This document shows positions 34,014-46,800 of a DNA stretch of 64,000 bases, piece after piece. Source of the DNA: Nomia melanderi (Eukaryota > Arthropoda > Insecta > Hymenoptera > Halictidae); the NCBI RefSeq assembly GCF_051020985.1, contig NC_135010.1, forward strand, positions 3,284,001 to 3,348,000, written 5' to 3'. The notes beneath the pieces were generated by a model. That model was not told where the DNA came from. It did no database searches and saw only the letters and a list, made by a program, of their open reading frames with translations. Both the position numbers and the translations under genes were made by a program. The stretch's first letter is position 1. Every line of letters begins with the position of its first letter.

Positions 34014-35177
34014 TATATAATTTTATACCTACATATAAATAATAATATCAAATGAATAACTGCAAATATGAAGCCAATGTATTACATTAAGATTGAAAAC
34101 TAGATTGTAACAATGCTTCCAACGAATTTCAGTGAAATTAATATTTATTCGATTCACCTTTTATGTGCTCCTAAGAACATATGTACTAATTACATTATTA
34201 TTAGCGTTTTAAAATTTTGTATGTATATAAAAACAAGAATGAATATTGTACAACGGTTCTCTATTTATACCAGCGCCACTATACATTACATGCAAACATA
34301 TTTGACATTTATTTTTAGGCGACGATGTCCGGGAATCCCAGAACAATGTATTTAACAATCAAACAGTGGGATTATTTTTCAAAACATTAACATTTAATAT
34401 AGATGAATACAACACAACCAATCGTCGTACAGAACATATCATCTAAATATACACCAGTTAAAGTAGCACTAATTACAGTTTATACGTGTTTTACCAAAAT
34501 TGCGACTATTTAATTCATAACTCATCAAGGTTTATTACTATTTTATTATGAAGGTTCGAGTTTGGTTGCATTTGACACACTCGCGAACGCTATAAATGCA
34601 TAAAACCCACGATCTATTCATGCAGATATAAAACGAAATTTCCATGCAATAAAATTGCACTTTTGACGTCACTTTTAATTTATTAATTAGAACGCGTGAG
34701 TCACGTTTTATGTCAGTCTTTTCTTCGATATGACTCTATCGTAAAAACTAACCTGCCTCACGCGCGTCATTGTTAATAGATCATCATAGTCAAGAATGAA
34801 TTTTAATTCTTATTAATTTAATAACGGAACTAAAATCACAATTTTGTAATTGATAATTCTCGTCTTATTTTGGCTTGTAAAGTCACCCATTGCAATATAT
34901 ACTACGTAATCGAACATCCTGTACACACGTGTTCACACGTCTATTAACGTGTTAACCGGGTGACTTTTTAATCACCATTCTTCAAAGACGTACAATTGAA
35001 TACGAATAAAAATGATTTGCAATAATTTAAGCCGTGATATATGTATAAATGATCTTAGTTGTGTTGGTAGCAATTCTGAGATGTCATTAAAAGAAACATT
35101 TTTAGGGAAATCAATATGGAAAAGATAAAGGAGTATGCAAAAACGGATTTAACCGCTGAAAAACTACTCCTGTACAT
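34014..35177. other. AT-rich stretch, no gene seen
   Basis: An 80-codon frame at 34113-34355 is hydrophobic and resembles nothing known. A slightly GC-richer part near 34680-34980 contains cctcacgcgcgtcattg and a CAGGGTG-like relic, gaacatcctgta (34912-34923), without a recognised partner. Confidence 0.4.
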
Positions 35178-36216
35178 ACAGGGAGTGTCTAAATAACATA
35201 TTAAACAAATGAGAGGTTTTTAAAAAAGTAAGAAAAAAATATACAATAACAATTTTTTTGTCTGATGTTTAATTTTCAAGAAAATCGAATTTGAACTTTC
35301 AATATGTGTGTATTGTTATATTGTTTGTAAACAATACCTACAATACGTATGTAATCTCAAATGTTTATCAATTCACTTTTTTATTGTTAATTAAAAAAAA
35401 TTTAGTAGAATATACTAATTGTTTTATTAAACTGAGTTTTGTATCGGAGATATTGCTTCATAAATAGCAGTCGATCAAATAAAAATATTGAAAACTATTT
35501 AATAACAGTGCAATGTTCTTTTCATAATTTATTTATTCACTGTTATCATAAATAAATCCAAAAGTATCTCGTGAAGATTTATGATTTCGTTATATGTGTA
35601 AATGTTTATTTATTTACATTTACAACCGTATTTCATGTTATTTAAATTTTTGAAATTTATAATATTGTTTTACTGATTTGTGATACTTTTTTAAAGTGTA
35701 TGTTGCGTGCTCTCCAAGTGTCTTGGCGAAAATATAACGGAGAAGGTGCATCTCGCCGTACAAAGCTGATGGTTTTGAGTTACAACGCACTACGGTCAAA
35801 GGTTAATCGGTTAATCAGATGATGTTTCATAAGGAACAGTACAGTAGAAAAAACAAAAGTGCTGAACAGTTATAATGCAGATCTAAAAACAAGTGTATTT
35901 TTGCATTATTATTTCTATTCGAATGCACATTAATAGTGCCATTGACATTTGTTCTCATGTACCTCCATACACAGTACAGAAATGTTCCATTATAATTAAT
36001 TTCCTTTTAATAATTAAATTAATCAAGAGACATAAGCTAAACTCAAGTCAAATGCCATGTTATTTCCCATTTATACAATTTTAGTAAATTAAGATCAACG
36101 TAAAAAGAATGAAATTGTATAAAAGTTTTTGCCCTATTCTTTCTTGGGGACCTTTATAAGCTATAAATTCATAAAAATCCTCAGTCTGATAATTAATAAT
36201 AAAGGAACACCCCGTA
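35178..36216. mobile_element. Possible TA-flanked element, CAGGG/CCCCG termini
   Basis: The left end tacagggagtgtctaaataa and right end aataaaggaacaccccgta are imperfect inverted repeats with TA at the outer edges, about 1,040 bp apart. The interior is AT-rich. A GC-richer patch at 35700-35830 (gtgctctccaagtgtcttgg) shows no recognisable transposase. If real, it is non-autonomous. Confidence 0.35.
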
Positions 36217-37827
36217 TATTTATAGGGATCAATTAAAATCATTGAATGAGTCACGTCATCCCATAATCTATTTTTAATTAATGCTTAGACTATGAATTTT
36301 GTACATTTATAGCTATTTATACGAGTGTATAAGATGGTAATAACGGAAACGGTTTAGAGAAAACTTAATTAGATTTTTATATCATTTTTAATTTCACGTA
36401 ACTATCGACAGAGGAAACAGGTTTCTCTCTGATTCTCGCTTATGTAAAATAATGTAACAAGAGCAATATTTGCATAAAAATCTACAGTCTAGCAATGATG
36501 TTTACATTTTACTAAGGAATGATCGACGAAGTAACCTTCGAAAGAAGAATAAAAGTGACCCAGATATATCACATTATCATAAGAAAGAAATTGTGCACTA
36601 TGTGGGATTAAAACCTATACAAATTAGTACATACAAATCGTTCGAAATAAATATTAATGTTTCCGAATTTGAAATTAATTTTGACTGATCAGGTAAATTT
36701 AAACTAGACGATCATTATACTTATGTATATCAAGTTCTGAATTCACATGAAATTAACAAGTGCATGCTTGGTGTGAGTTTGCTTGTCATGAGAATTTAAT
36801 GAAGAAGAAAAGGTTAGATATATTAAATTACTTCATGTTCACATGCACCAGTGAAGTGCATTCATCAATAACATTATTATTTAACTCGTGAATATTCAGA
36901 GTGTGAGTATACTTCGTGCTAATAAAGCTGGCGATATTGTTAACACACTCCTTCGATCTTTATCTGGTTCTCGGCGCAACTGATTGGTTGATTTCACCGC
37001 TCGAAATTTAATAATTATTACGTCCAACTATAGTATTCACGTGTAACATCATACTGGGCCGAGTCGTAAATAACTTTCATTTCTGCCTCTTATTTTTATT
37101 TCTAGCGAACGCAATTGCAGAATATTTTTTATTTATTATATATTCTTCTTTGTTATGCAATGTATCATATTATTATTCAGCTGAAGAATTTTTGTTATTA
37201 CCTTTCCATTGAATTTTTTTATCTCCAACGAAAGTTATTTTTGAGTTAACTTAATAGAGTATTTAAAATACTTCGAAATTACTGTTTTTTAAAAATAATT
37301 TTAAATAGTCAGAAATTGTTTCTTCGGTTTGTTATTACATATATAATTTTTGCAATTAATATTAGCACTTTTAGAATAAATTAAGATTACATTATTAAGA
37401 TATAAAATAATTTTTAATTTACATTTAGGAAACATTTTTTAATTACATTATTGACACACTTTTATGTTTTATGCATACAATTACTGAAAAGTAGGAATGT
37501 TTTTTGACAGATTTATAGTAGACATTGACAGTAATAGTATAGATATTGAATATATATTATTTTAATCAGTCGGTTCAAAATAAAATAATAACATACTGAA
37601 TTAATTTTTTTCTCCTATCACAGAAGCATAAAATTACTATAGGTTACACTGAACATATCTTATATAAATAATAATATATTTGAAAAAATTCCATAAAGTA
37701 CCGAAAATATAATAAAAAATATAAATAAAATATATTTGTTAGTCCAACCTTTAAAACCACGAATCTACACAAATAACAAAGAACCTCGGTATTTTTTGAG
37801 AAAGAAAGACAACACGCTTAAAATCAT
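36217..37827. other. AT-rich desert, no gene seen
   Basis: A 72-codon frame at 36470-36688 is polar (S, N, K, I) and unrecognised. No repeats were assigned. Confidence 0.45.
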
Positions 37828-38317
37828 TTAACCTCTTGCCATATCACAACGTGCCAGATTCGAGGTGAAACTTTTAAACAAAATTTAACAAACATATTAC
37901 TCAAGTCTTTCGAATTAAAATTAAACATTATCCTTCTGTTATCAATAAACGGTTTAAATATTTTTCTTTTTGTTAGGTATTAATGATATTCACAATGTAA
38001 AACTTCTTTCGACAAAATGGTGAAACTATTTATTTTAAAAATCATTCCGAATAATTAACACTGTTCAAACATCAATAATTGCAAAATAAAAAAATTAAAA
38101 CCCATAATTTTGACGGTAGTTCCAGTGTTGACATAATTTAATCCGATATTACAAAACGAAGGGTAGAAAATAAAATTTGTAGTTCCAAGGCAGATACATA
38201 CTTCAAAGTAAACGAATACGTAGAATATGCCTAGAATTTTTCACCTTTTCCAATAAATTATTAATGCCAAAGTAGTTGTATTACAATCGACGAAGAAATC
38301 ATAGGGCAAGGGGTTAA
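37828..38317. mobile_element. Family B MITE split by a nested insertion with family C sequence
   Basis: TTAACCTCTTGCCATATCAC (37828) and CATAGGGCAAGGGGTTAA (ending 38317) are the two family B ends, but they lie 490 bp apart instead of about 250. The interruption, roughly 37954-38208, contains family C blocks (tggtgaaactatttatttta, aacatcaataattgcaaaat) and the C terminus gacggtagttccagtgtt. B-specific sequence resumes at gaatacgtagaatatgc. The order of events is B first, then C. Confidence 0.65.
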
Positions 38318-38339
38318 GTGGAGTCAATGCTCATTATGT

Positions 38340-38790
38340 TCCTCGCTTAAGATGAAATGCAGTAAGCAATTTTTCATGTCTCTACTAATTGACGCGTATG
38401 TATTCAAGCCAAATCAACCGGAAAAATTTCACAAATGTAATTTCCGTCGACTCTTTTGTTTACAAAGAAAGTTGAACCCGGCGATCGTGAATTTCGGTGT
38501 GCAATCCGAATGTCGTGTACTTTTTACCGTGTTCCTGGCAAGCCTTTATGTCTGCTCCACATGAAAGCGTCGGGCGAAAGTTTCACAGAGTCAACGGCCT
38601 TCGAGCGAGCCCGACAACGCTTGTTACACGCGGGTATTTACTTGTTACCTTTTTTATTACATCCATCTGTACTATTCCTTTCTTCCATATTACCTTATTT
38701 GTAATTTCGTTTCCGACATAATTAAGCGGCACTGCGACGCATAGAACATTTCAAATGTCTGTGATTCGTTCTGACATGTTCTAGAAAATT
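38340..38790. promoter_or_regulatory. GC-moderate islet, candidate regulatory DNA
   Basis: Three overlapping forward frames (38352-38721) span this block. None resembles a known protein and they exclude each other. CpG-rich patches include gaacccggcgatcgtgaatt and gccttcgagcgagcccgaca. Confidence 0.3.
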
Positions 38791-38957
38791 AAAACGTTTC
38801 TATTCCAATTTGTAACCGTTTTAATTTGCTCGTTGTGTTACAAACTACTATTTTTTATGTTACAAATATTATATTGTTTAATTCTCTTATTTCTGCACCA
38901 GAAAAGTTGTTTATATTACAAATCACTATTTTTTTATATTATAAGATGTTCTAGTAT

Positions 38958-39184
38958 TTAACCCTAATCAGACCACGATGTGACTTTGAGTCACATTTGA
39001 ACTTTTTACTTAAATTCTTTGATTATTTCATATTGCATTTCCAAAAGTTTTTTTGTGTTTTTAAAATTTGGTCCTTATAAGCAAAAACAATAACATTTTA
39101 ATCATTCCTTTTATTCTCATAAGTGACTGAGAGTCACATCGTGGTATGATTCGCTATAAAAACACGTGGTACGATTAGGGTTAA
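38958..39184. mobile_element. TTAA MITE, family H (227 bp)
   Basis: TTAA occurs at 38958 and 39181. The inverted termini are TTAACCCTAATCAGACCACG and CGTGGTACGATTAGGGTTAA. Just inside lie inverted gtgactttgagtcacat and ctgagagtcacatcgtgg motifs, so the palindrome is multi-layered. It is the best-preserved TIR pair among single-copy families here. Confidence 0.7.
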
Positions 39185-39539
39185 ATACTCCTATTTCGCA
39201 CTAAAAACATCTTTTTATATTACAAATTATTCTACTATTTAAATACTTCTAGCCTTCGTTAAAAAATTTGTTTACACTAAAAATTACAGTCTTCATATTA
39301 AAAACATTATATTATTTAAATATTATCTTACATCAAAAAAGTATGTTTCTTCAAGTTCGAAAGGGTTGAAACAAATCACTTAACACTTTGCCTTAGAAAT
39401 TCATTAAATACCTTTCTTGCTTTTATAAGACACAATTTTTAATTGAATCTGTTAATTAAGCTCAATTAAAGTAAATGAAAGAGGTTATAGTTTCTCTTTG
39501 GACGGTTGCCAAAGTGTTAATACGCAGTTTACACTACAG
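39185..39539. other. AT-rich stretch, no gene seen
   Basis: Runs of tattaca and ttatatt repeats surround family H on both sides (38800-39320), giving a loosely repetitive texture. No gene. Confidence 0.4.
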
Positions 39540-40140
39540 TGTCCTTTTGAACCATTTCTTTGCATTAAAACCAATGACGTAATTCTCACGCGCACGCAGA
39601 GAGATTTTAATAATACATTTTCCCGCTGATATTACCCTCGATTGTTCCCAGCTTCTTCTCAGCGGTCGCTGAAAATGGGCTAAGTTCCGAACTTTTGTCC
39701 CTGTCTTCTCTCAAGCAGTTCCCGTCTGACGACGAGGACATCCGAGCTCGGGTCTTTATAGATCTGAAATGACGCAAATGTGCGGCGGTCGAGTTTTCAG
39801 CGGGCAGATCGCGAATTTTCAGTCACGTTGCTCTCGCAACCGGCGTTTTAGCATACAATCGTGGGAGGTTCCGGGCGCTGGGCTACGCTCCATTTCCCTT
39901 TGTCTCATCTTCCTTTCTTTTCCGCCTTTTCTCCATCTCTCTCCCGACCACCGAGATAATTAACCTGCGGACGAAACCCGCCATCACTTTTTTCCACATA
40001 TACCGCTTTTCCCGTTTCTCTCGTTTCTTTCTTTTTTCCTTTTTATCTCTTTCGCTCTTGTCGTGAAGCAAACCAGCCATTTTCACGCGAAATAATATGA
40101 CGATGCGCTGCGACGCATATTGCCGCTATCATAAGGAAAT
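39540..40140. promoter_or_regulatory. GC-rich islet with polypyrimidine tract
   Basis: This CpG-rich block (gtctgacgacgaggacatcc, atgtgcggcggtcgagtttt) is followed by a long C/T-rich stretch at 39890-40060. Frames on both strands are composition artefacts: the reverse one is almost pure K, R and E. Confidence 0.35.
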
Positions 40141-40289
40141 CTGAGAAAGAAAATTACAACAAGTACAAAAAACTTCATGTTTTAGCATTCTGTAATAAGA
40201 CACAGAAAAAATACTGTAAAATAATATATGAAATATAATAAAACTTACGTATGAAAGAATAAATTACACAGATGTGGTGTTGATATTGA

Positions 40290-40580
40290 ATAACTCTTTG
40301 ACTACGACAGAATTTTGCGTCAATGCGTATTTCTAAGAAAATGTATTGAAACCACGAAAACACTGAATAGAACCAAATTAAACTAATCTAAAATAATCAT
40401 GTTTATATAATATATAATTAACGGAAGATGTAACTGTTGAATTAGAGTTCACTTACATCAGATCTAAGCGTGCTTTGCTGCAATTGCTGTAACATTTTAC
40501 GAGCGCCTATCACTGTCAATGGTACACCGAAATCAAATTTTTCAAGCGCCTTTAGGCGCTAATAATACCCAAGGAGTTAA
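40290..40580. mobile_element. TTAA MITE or piggyBac 3' end, family O (291 bp)
   Basis: The right end is TTAA at 40577. Reading inward on the minus strand, TTAACTCCTTGGGTA is matched by ATAACTCTTTGACTACG at the left end (40290). Near the right end agcgcctttaggcgct forms a small hairpin (40545-40560). A piggyBac-like coding remnant starts 6 bp beyond the right TTAA, so this may be either an independent MITE or part of that transposon's 3' end. Confidence 0.45.
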
Positions 40581-40585
40581 TTATT

Positions 40586-40830
40586 TTATGCAGTATGATA
40601 GTATTTAAAGGGTTGAATGCATAAAGCTATTTCACAATTTTCACAATGATCAATTGTTTCTCTTCTTGTCTTTTGAGATAAATAAACGACACAACGTTTC
40701 TCAGCTTTTCTTGATGAAGTTGATATTATCACTACTGAAAAATGTTGTTCTGTAAATCTTCGTGGCAATTATAGGTACTTTGTAATTGTTCGTGTTTTTT
40801 TTTGGCATATTTATTGTTTTTATATTATTT
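40586..40830 (-). pseudogene. piggyBac-like transposase, C-terminal remnant
   Basis: The minus-strand frame reads LPRRFTEQHF, then RKAEKRCVVYLSQKTRRE, then HCENCEIALCIQP and KYYHTA before a stop. This is the layout of the C-terminal cysteine-rich domain of piggyBac-family transposases: an LPxRLxxRHF lead, RCVVC, K-RKET-Y-C--C-LC--PCF--YHT. Two expected cysteines are altered or missing (RCVVY, and QPFK rather than PCF), and a stop interrupts the frame just upstream. The catalytic part is absent. Only about 60-80 codons of an expected 500-600 survive. It shows that a TTAA-targeting enzyme family has been active in this genome. Confidence 0.75.
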
Positions 40831-42479
40831 TCAATATAAAAACTCAATTCTCTTGTGATAATGAAAATATAGCTTGTTGAAAAATATACCTGGACATCTG
40901 AAATATCGAAATTTTATAAGAAAAAAATCAGCAGTGTTTATTGAACATCTAGGCAACTGTGCTCGGTCACGCTCTCTTGATGCGCGAATATCGTGAGATT
41001 TCGTCGGAGTGTGGCTGGACTAATCAAAGACTGAGGAAAGTTCTTGCGGCTGCTAGAAAAAGTGTTAAACGACTCCCCCCCCCCCCCCAGAGATCTGTCT
41101 GGGAAATGCTTTGTTCCTTTTCTTGATACTCGGTTAATTGTACAACTGTATTATATTACTTATGAGTTATGATATCGTTACCAATACTGTGTCGTATCTT
41201 TTTCTGCCTGTACTCATCATCAGCATTCTAATAGTTACAGGCACACCTCGACTAAACGAGTCACTATCAATTCTTCTTTTCGTATAAATTTGTGTATAAG
41301 GATTTAAATTTCGTTTAAATTTGTATATTCCTTAATTAAATAATTCAAAAAAAATATTTTGAAAGTAGTGTAAATTTAAGTAGTTATTTTCTCATAATCA
41401 GATATACTTCCTTTAATTAGATCGTTGCACATGGAATGGATACTAGATATTATATAACGATTTCATATTAAATTTCCTAACTTTTGTTACGCAAATCAGG
41501 GCTATTAAAATTGTTTTGCCGAAGTATTACAATCAGCAACCGTAGAAAAATTTAAAGAAATTTCTATTATATTTAATAAGATCTTTCATATTGTTAACAC
41601 AGGAAATAGTTTTCACTTAAATTATTTATTTTACTTATTTTATACAAATATGAATTTGTTTTAATATTCATAATTGAATAATAACAATGACATTTGATAT
41701 TTATTTTTAATTGCATTGGATTATATTATTAGCTTTGTATATGTTTTTTGTATATCACGTTATTTAGAACTGATCGATGCATGTCATTTCCGAACAAAAA
41801 TGTGTTCAAACTGTTATATCCTTAAAATGGTCTAATCAATAAAATGTTTTGATGGCTTACTTTCATTTAAACGTGATATGAGAATTGCAATACTGTATGT
41901 AAATACACATAAGCATATTTTAAAATTATCTGCCATTTTGTAAGTGATGAAAATATTCCAACAAAAGTATATCTGCATTCAAGCAACATATTATAATGTC
42001 TGAATATATTATTACATGAAAGCTAAATGAAGTAATAATGAACAAACTACCAAGAAAAATACTGATTATATGAATAAACAATAAGTTAAACTTTATATCT
42101 CCAGAATAATAGCTAATAGTTTCAACCTGGCCAAAGGTAAATACATTTTCTGTCTTTCTTAAAGTAAGGTAAATCTACCAATAATTTAACTAGGTAAATC
42201 TATAAGGACAGCATATTTATATTATGAATATAATTATTATGTGTACATACATTAATTGTACATATTAATTTAATATGTATATTTTTGTATATTCCTACAT
42301 ATTAAGCAACAGTTTACTAAATGTAGTAATATATTAATTACTAGTATAATGTGTATATATATAATTAGATATAACATATAATGTTTATGTTTACATTTAC
42401 TGTTACGTTCACCAACATACTGGTTAATTCTTGGTACATTTACCTCACACACCCACGCCAAATCTCAAAACAAAATCCG
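40831..42479. other. AT-rich stretch with a C14 run; no gene seen
   Basis: A GC-moderate patch at 40960-41130 (cgaatatcgtgagatttcgt, gtgtggctggactaatcaaa) ends in 14 consecutive C (41075-41088), unusual in such AT-rich DNA and a possible assembly artefact. From 41130 to 42480 the sequence is very AT-rich and stop-dense. Confidence 0.45.
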
Positions 42480-42760
42480 TACATTCACGTTTTGTTAATT
42501 TAATGCTTACTTGACTTTTTAAATGACGAGTTGGTACATAATTTCTTGGCGTTATTAACTCCGCGAAGGATCCGTTCACGAGCGTTATACCCGACGCGGA
42601 ATTAAGGATACTATCTCGACGCGTGAATTTTGTATTATCAGGCGGACATTAAAGAGAAAGTTCGCGCGAGGAGTAATTCATATTTTTATCCTAACAGAGT
42701 GTCCATTAACTCGATTTAATCCTTTCACTATGAACGAGATCCGTTTAAACGATTTCCGTT
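42480..42760. promoter_or_regulatory. GC-rich islet, candidate regulatory DNA
   Basis: It contains actccgcgaaggatccgttc, cccgacgcggaattaaggat and ttcgcgcgaggagtaattca. No protein-like frame. Confidence 0.3.
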
Positions 42761-42857
42761 AGGAATGTAGTTTCTTCCACGTTGGTAAATAAGAAAAACT
42801 GAAGAGAACCCTTGCAAATATGAAACAAAATAAACACAAAAAATCGTGTGAGTAGTT

Positions 42858-43084
42858 TTAACACTAACACTATCAGACGGATCAAAATCACTCATTCCTG
42901 ATTTCCTCCTTTCGTAATTATTAAAAAGATAACGACTGCTTCTTTGAGAAAGTATCAAAGAAATTGATTTATCACTACACAATCTGAATTCTAAATCAAT
43001 TAAAGTCTCAATAAATGCAATCTTGAAGTTTCTAAAGAGGAATTTCAAACAGTCAATTTAATAGCTCGATAGTTTGAGTGTTAA
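42858..43084. mobile_element. TTAA MITE, family A (reverse, complete, 227 bp)
   Basis: TTAACACTAACACTATCAG opens and GATAGTTTGAGTGTTAA closes it. It is the exact family A length. On the minus strand the same 64-codon frame seen at 9037 is open and runs on into flanking DNA, again without an ATG start. Confidence 0.75.
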
Positions 43085-43269
43085 AATCGTCGTTTGCTGA
43101 CCATCTAAGAAATAGTGCAATTGAAATGTATCTCGCTAGCAAAGATCGTCGATAATAATTCATTTTGTTAATGTATCTTTCCGAAATAAATTTTTAACGT
43201 GTTGAGTACGGTAGACGATTATCCCAAAAAACATGAATAATAATGGCAGAAAGACAATAAATTGAAACG

Positions 43270-43580
43270 TAATATTGATACTCGTTCGACTGTTTGTTCA
43301 ACCTGTTCGACTTCGGCTTTCATTCTGTCCTCGAGTGTGCTTCGAGTTCTCGCGTCTTGCCATGCGACTGGTTGAGTATATAAAGTGTGTGTTAATAACT
43401 AAGCTTATCGTAAGTAGACTGCGAAATTTTATGCAAATTCGATACATTAAAATATTATTTTCTTCGCCGATAGCTTCAGTGAGTGAAAAATAAAGTCATA
43501 TTTTCTGACGATTTCAGTGTGCGATAAGTGCATACCTATTCACACTTTAATCGTGAGTTGGTGTGCTCGATCACTTAAAT
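43270..43580 (+). promoter_or_regulatory. Possible core promoter or islet with TATA-like box
   Basis: A GC-richer stretch (ctgttcgacttcggctttca, gagttctcgcgtcttgcca) is followed by gagtatataaagtgtgtg, a good TATA-like box at about 43377-43382. A 72-codon frame from 43275 covers the box and is unrecognised. No gene body follows that I can identify, so transcription from here is only a possibility. Confidence 0.25.
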
Positions 43581-43738
43581 CGAAATTATATTACTCCTTG
43601 AACTCGTGGAATTGCGATTTAGACGTAACTGGGTACTTGCTTCTATAATATCACTACTATAATTTATTAATATATATTTCTGTAATACTAACTTGTGCCT
43701 TAATCGTAACGCAATGTTGTTTATAATGTACTAAGTAT

Positions 43739-43810
43739 ATTGGGTTAGTCGAAAAATTCTGCCGTTTTTCCTGGTGAAGTCGAATAACAATATTTAGCGT
43801 ATTTAATTAA
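43739..43810. mobile_element. mariner-like terminal fragment
   Basis: After TA, the sequence ttgggttagtcgaaaaattc, then tgccgtttttcctgg, resembles the conserved ends of insect mariner elements, which typically start ttgggt-ggtcc-aaaa-ttc-g-cggttttt. No transposase or opposite end was found, so it is a solo terminus or a deeply decayed copy. Confidence 0.45.
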
Positions 43811-46800
43811 GATTGATAAAATGTGTGCTGCTGAAGTTATTCGATAAGTTTCTAAACAAAAATTATATATGTTGTATTAAATATTAATCTGAAAGATTTT
43901 TCTAGTCTATCTAATAGAAAATGTTTGTTTATGGAATTCTCCAAGAACAAAATGGATTTGCCATTATATCACATAATATTTGTTTCATACGAAAATGAGA
44001 AAATGAAACAAAATTCTATCTTCAGAATGAAATTAAATTACTAGCGTTTCGCGAAACAGATAACTTTTATCACTATTTTTGTCTTTTGATAAGAGATAAT
44101 ATAATGAAATCTGTTAAATTACTTATTATAATAGAATAAATAATTTAATGTAATCTAGAAAAATCATATACACACCGTTAAATCAATTTTGTAATTATTA
44201 TAAAAAGAGTCGAAAAGTTAATCGAGGAAAACTGATTAAATTTAGAAACATAAAAAAGTTGTTCGACACCTTCAGTAAAAAGAAATGTTAAACTGACACT
44301 ACTATGGTACAAAGTGTCACGAAGCGTTACATATGTTAATCCAATTTAAAAACGTAATCAAAGCCACGAGTTATCGCGTGAAACAGTGTCTAATAATTTT
44401 ATCTGCTTCAGTTATTCAAACGACTGTTAATTACTTGACATGAATATAAATTTTTATAAATAAAATGATAATATTTTTCCACATTTTCATAGTTGAAAAA
44501 GAGGAAAGAACCTAAAATGTATACATTTCGCATTGTGCTGTTTCCTTCTGACACATTTCTTACAATATCAAGTGCCGTTTGCCGATCCAAAGCACGTTCG
44601 AGGTCACCTGAATTTTACGAGTACATGTCTCGTTTCACGGAAAACGCAAAATTGGAGGTCAGCCTTTGCCAGCGTTGTTACAATGCAACAGGAGGACAGC
44701 TGAATTAATTCCCCATGATAAATGAGATTCATATTTATTAATTTATTCATATAATTTTTATTTTTTAATTCATGACAATCGTAATATGTATATGTAGTTA
44801 ACAGTATGTACGAGGTTTAATACAAAATTCCTTTTTAAGGAAACTTTTCCTCGTGTATATATGCAGTTTTTAAATGATTCTTGACCATTTTCTTAGTGTG
44901 TCGTCTAACCACAAATAGCAGTAATTATCTGCATTCCTATAATACTTTTCAGACATGTTTGTTAAAATAGTACACGACCTTTATAGGCTTGGATTACTCA
45001 ATTATTACTTATGTAAACGAACATTTCTTTTAAAATATCGTTTTGCTTATACTCATGCACTAGTAATATTCATTGATTTTTATTGACGAAGGTAGTATCG
45101 AAGTTTTGTTTACAGTTAATACTTATAAAAAGAGTCAAAAAAATATAATATCTTGGGATTGTAACTTATTAATAATCATTGGAAGATTTGATATACAAAA
45201 GGGCTAAACATACTGGACAATTGAATTTACATAATTTGTAATCTTAAGCAATCTAATCTGCTCTATATCATATAATTCTAATCTACATCATATAATCATG
45301 AGTATTTACATTTCATTTTCAATCTTGAAATATTTGTAAATATTATCAAGGATAGCTTTGATAAGTATATTATATACAAATACGTGTTTAGGACACAAAA
45401 CTCGTGTTCAAGAAATTGTCGAGAATATTTTAAAATTCGAATCTCTCAGTGATTCATCTGTCGTTTGATGAAGGTCAGACATAATGTATTCATCTCGGTA
45501 TTCATAAGAATCTACGGAATTGGAAGAACATCCCAGAAGGCTCTTAAAAATATTTATTAAACTTTTCAGAATTTTGCTTCTGTATAAGTTTCCTTTTTGG
45601 CAAGTTTTTTAAAACACGATCTTCCTTCTCTTCCTAAATCTCTCCTCTCTGATCAAGTTGAATCAGAAATGTTTTTTTTTCGTTTTTTCATATCTGTTTG
45701 TATTAAAGTCAGCTAACTACTGTAGATATTATCATCTTTTTCCTTATTATTTATTAATTTTTTAAAATTTATGGCAGTTTTAACTTTTGACACACCATAT
45801 AAGCTGAAAAATAAATTTTCCGTTAACCTATAAAAACTTACAGTAATAAAATTAAATAAATATTCAAGACATAACTCAAAGCGAAGTGAATATATAAACA
45901 GGATTGTTTTATTGGAAGATAATAATTTAAATGTTGTTCGATATGCTTTTTCTTTTTATGTCCTATGTAATGAAAAGTAAGGAAATCATCGAATTTTATA
46001 TAATGTAAAAATTTACTTTCGTTTTACTATTTAACTTTTACTTAATTCAATTTAGAATATTAGTAATATATAAGAATAAACATTTAATTTAAGATTTAAC
46101 AATTATTACATTGTATTGTATTATATAATTATTCAGTAAATAGAATACAGTGTTATGTTAATGAAAACGTCAAAGTTAAATTATAATACTTTATAATTTA
46201 GTAGATTTTATATTAATTGTAACTTTACGTGTCAAATAATCAGAAAATTAGGACAGCATGATGTTTATTTGTTATAGTTTTTGATAAATAAAATACAACT
46301 ATTGATGAATTTAAGAATATTTCCAAGAAAAAATTACTAAGTCGTAATTAATCATTTTATCTCATTAAATGTAACATGTTGCCTGATATGAGTAACCACA
46401 TGTTTGACTAATCGTTTAGTTATTCGTTTGTCCAATCAATTTTTTGTGAAGCGAAAAGGTTACTTGCCTCTTGCCAATTCCTTTTGCTATGCATACGTAG
46501 GTCCCATACCTTCTGTATTCAATAGTCACACAAATTAGTGCACCTATTTGGATAATGAAAGACGCAAGTGTTCGTGCAGTACAAATTTTGATATATATAT
46601 ATATATATAAAGTATCAAGTATTTGAAATGATATAATATTTCATACGGTTACATACATTCAGGAAAAATATTGTAACATGAACAATTCGATAATGAAAGA
46701 AAACTGACATACTATTAAGCAGAATAAAATAAGTCTATCTGACGTAAACAATTAATCAATTGATTTAATATGTTAAAGGCAGAACTATATAAATATCTTT

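Noticed and set aside
42728..43048. 106-codon minus-strand frame
   Set aside because: More than half lies in a family A MITE and the start is not ATG.
43371..43388. TATA box defining a gene start
   Set aside because: The box is good by sequence, but no protein-coding exon follows that I can recognise. It is kept only as a possible promoter.
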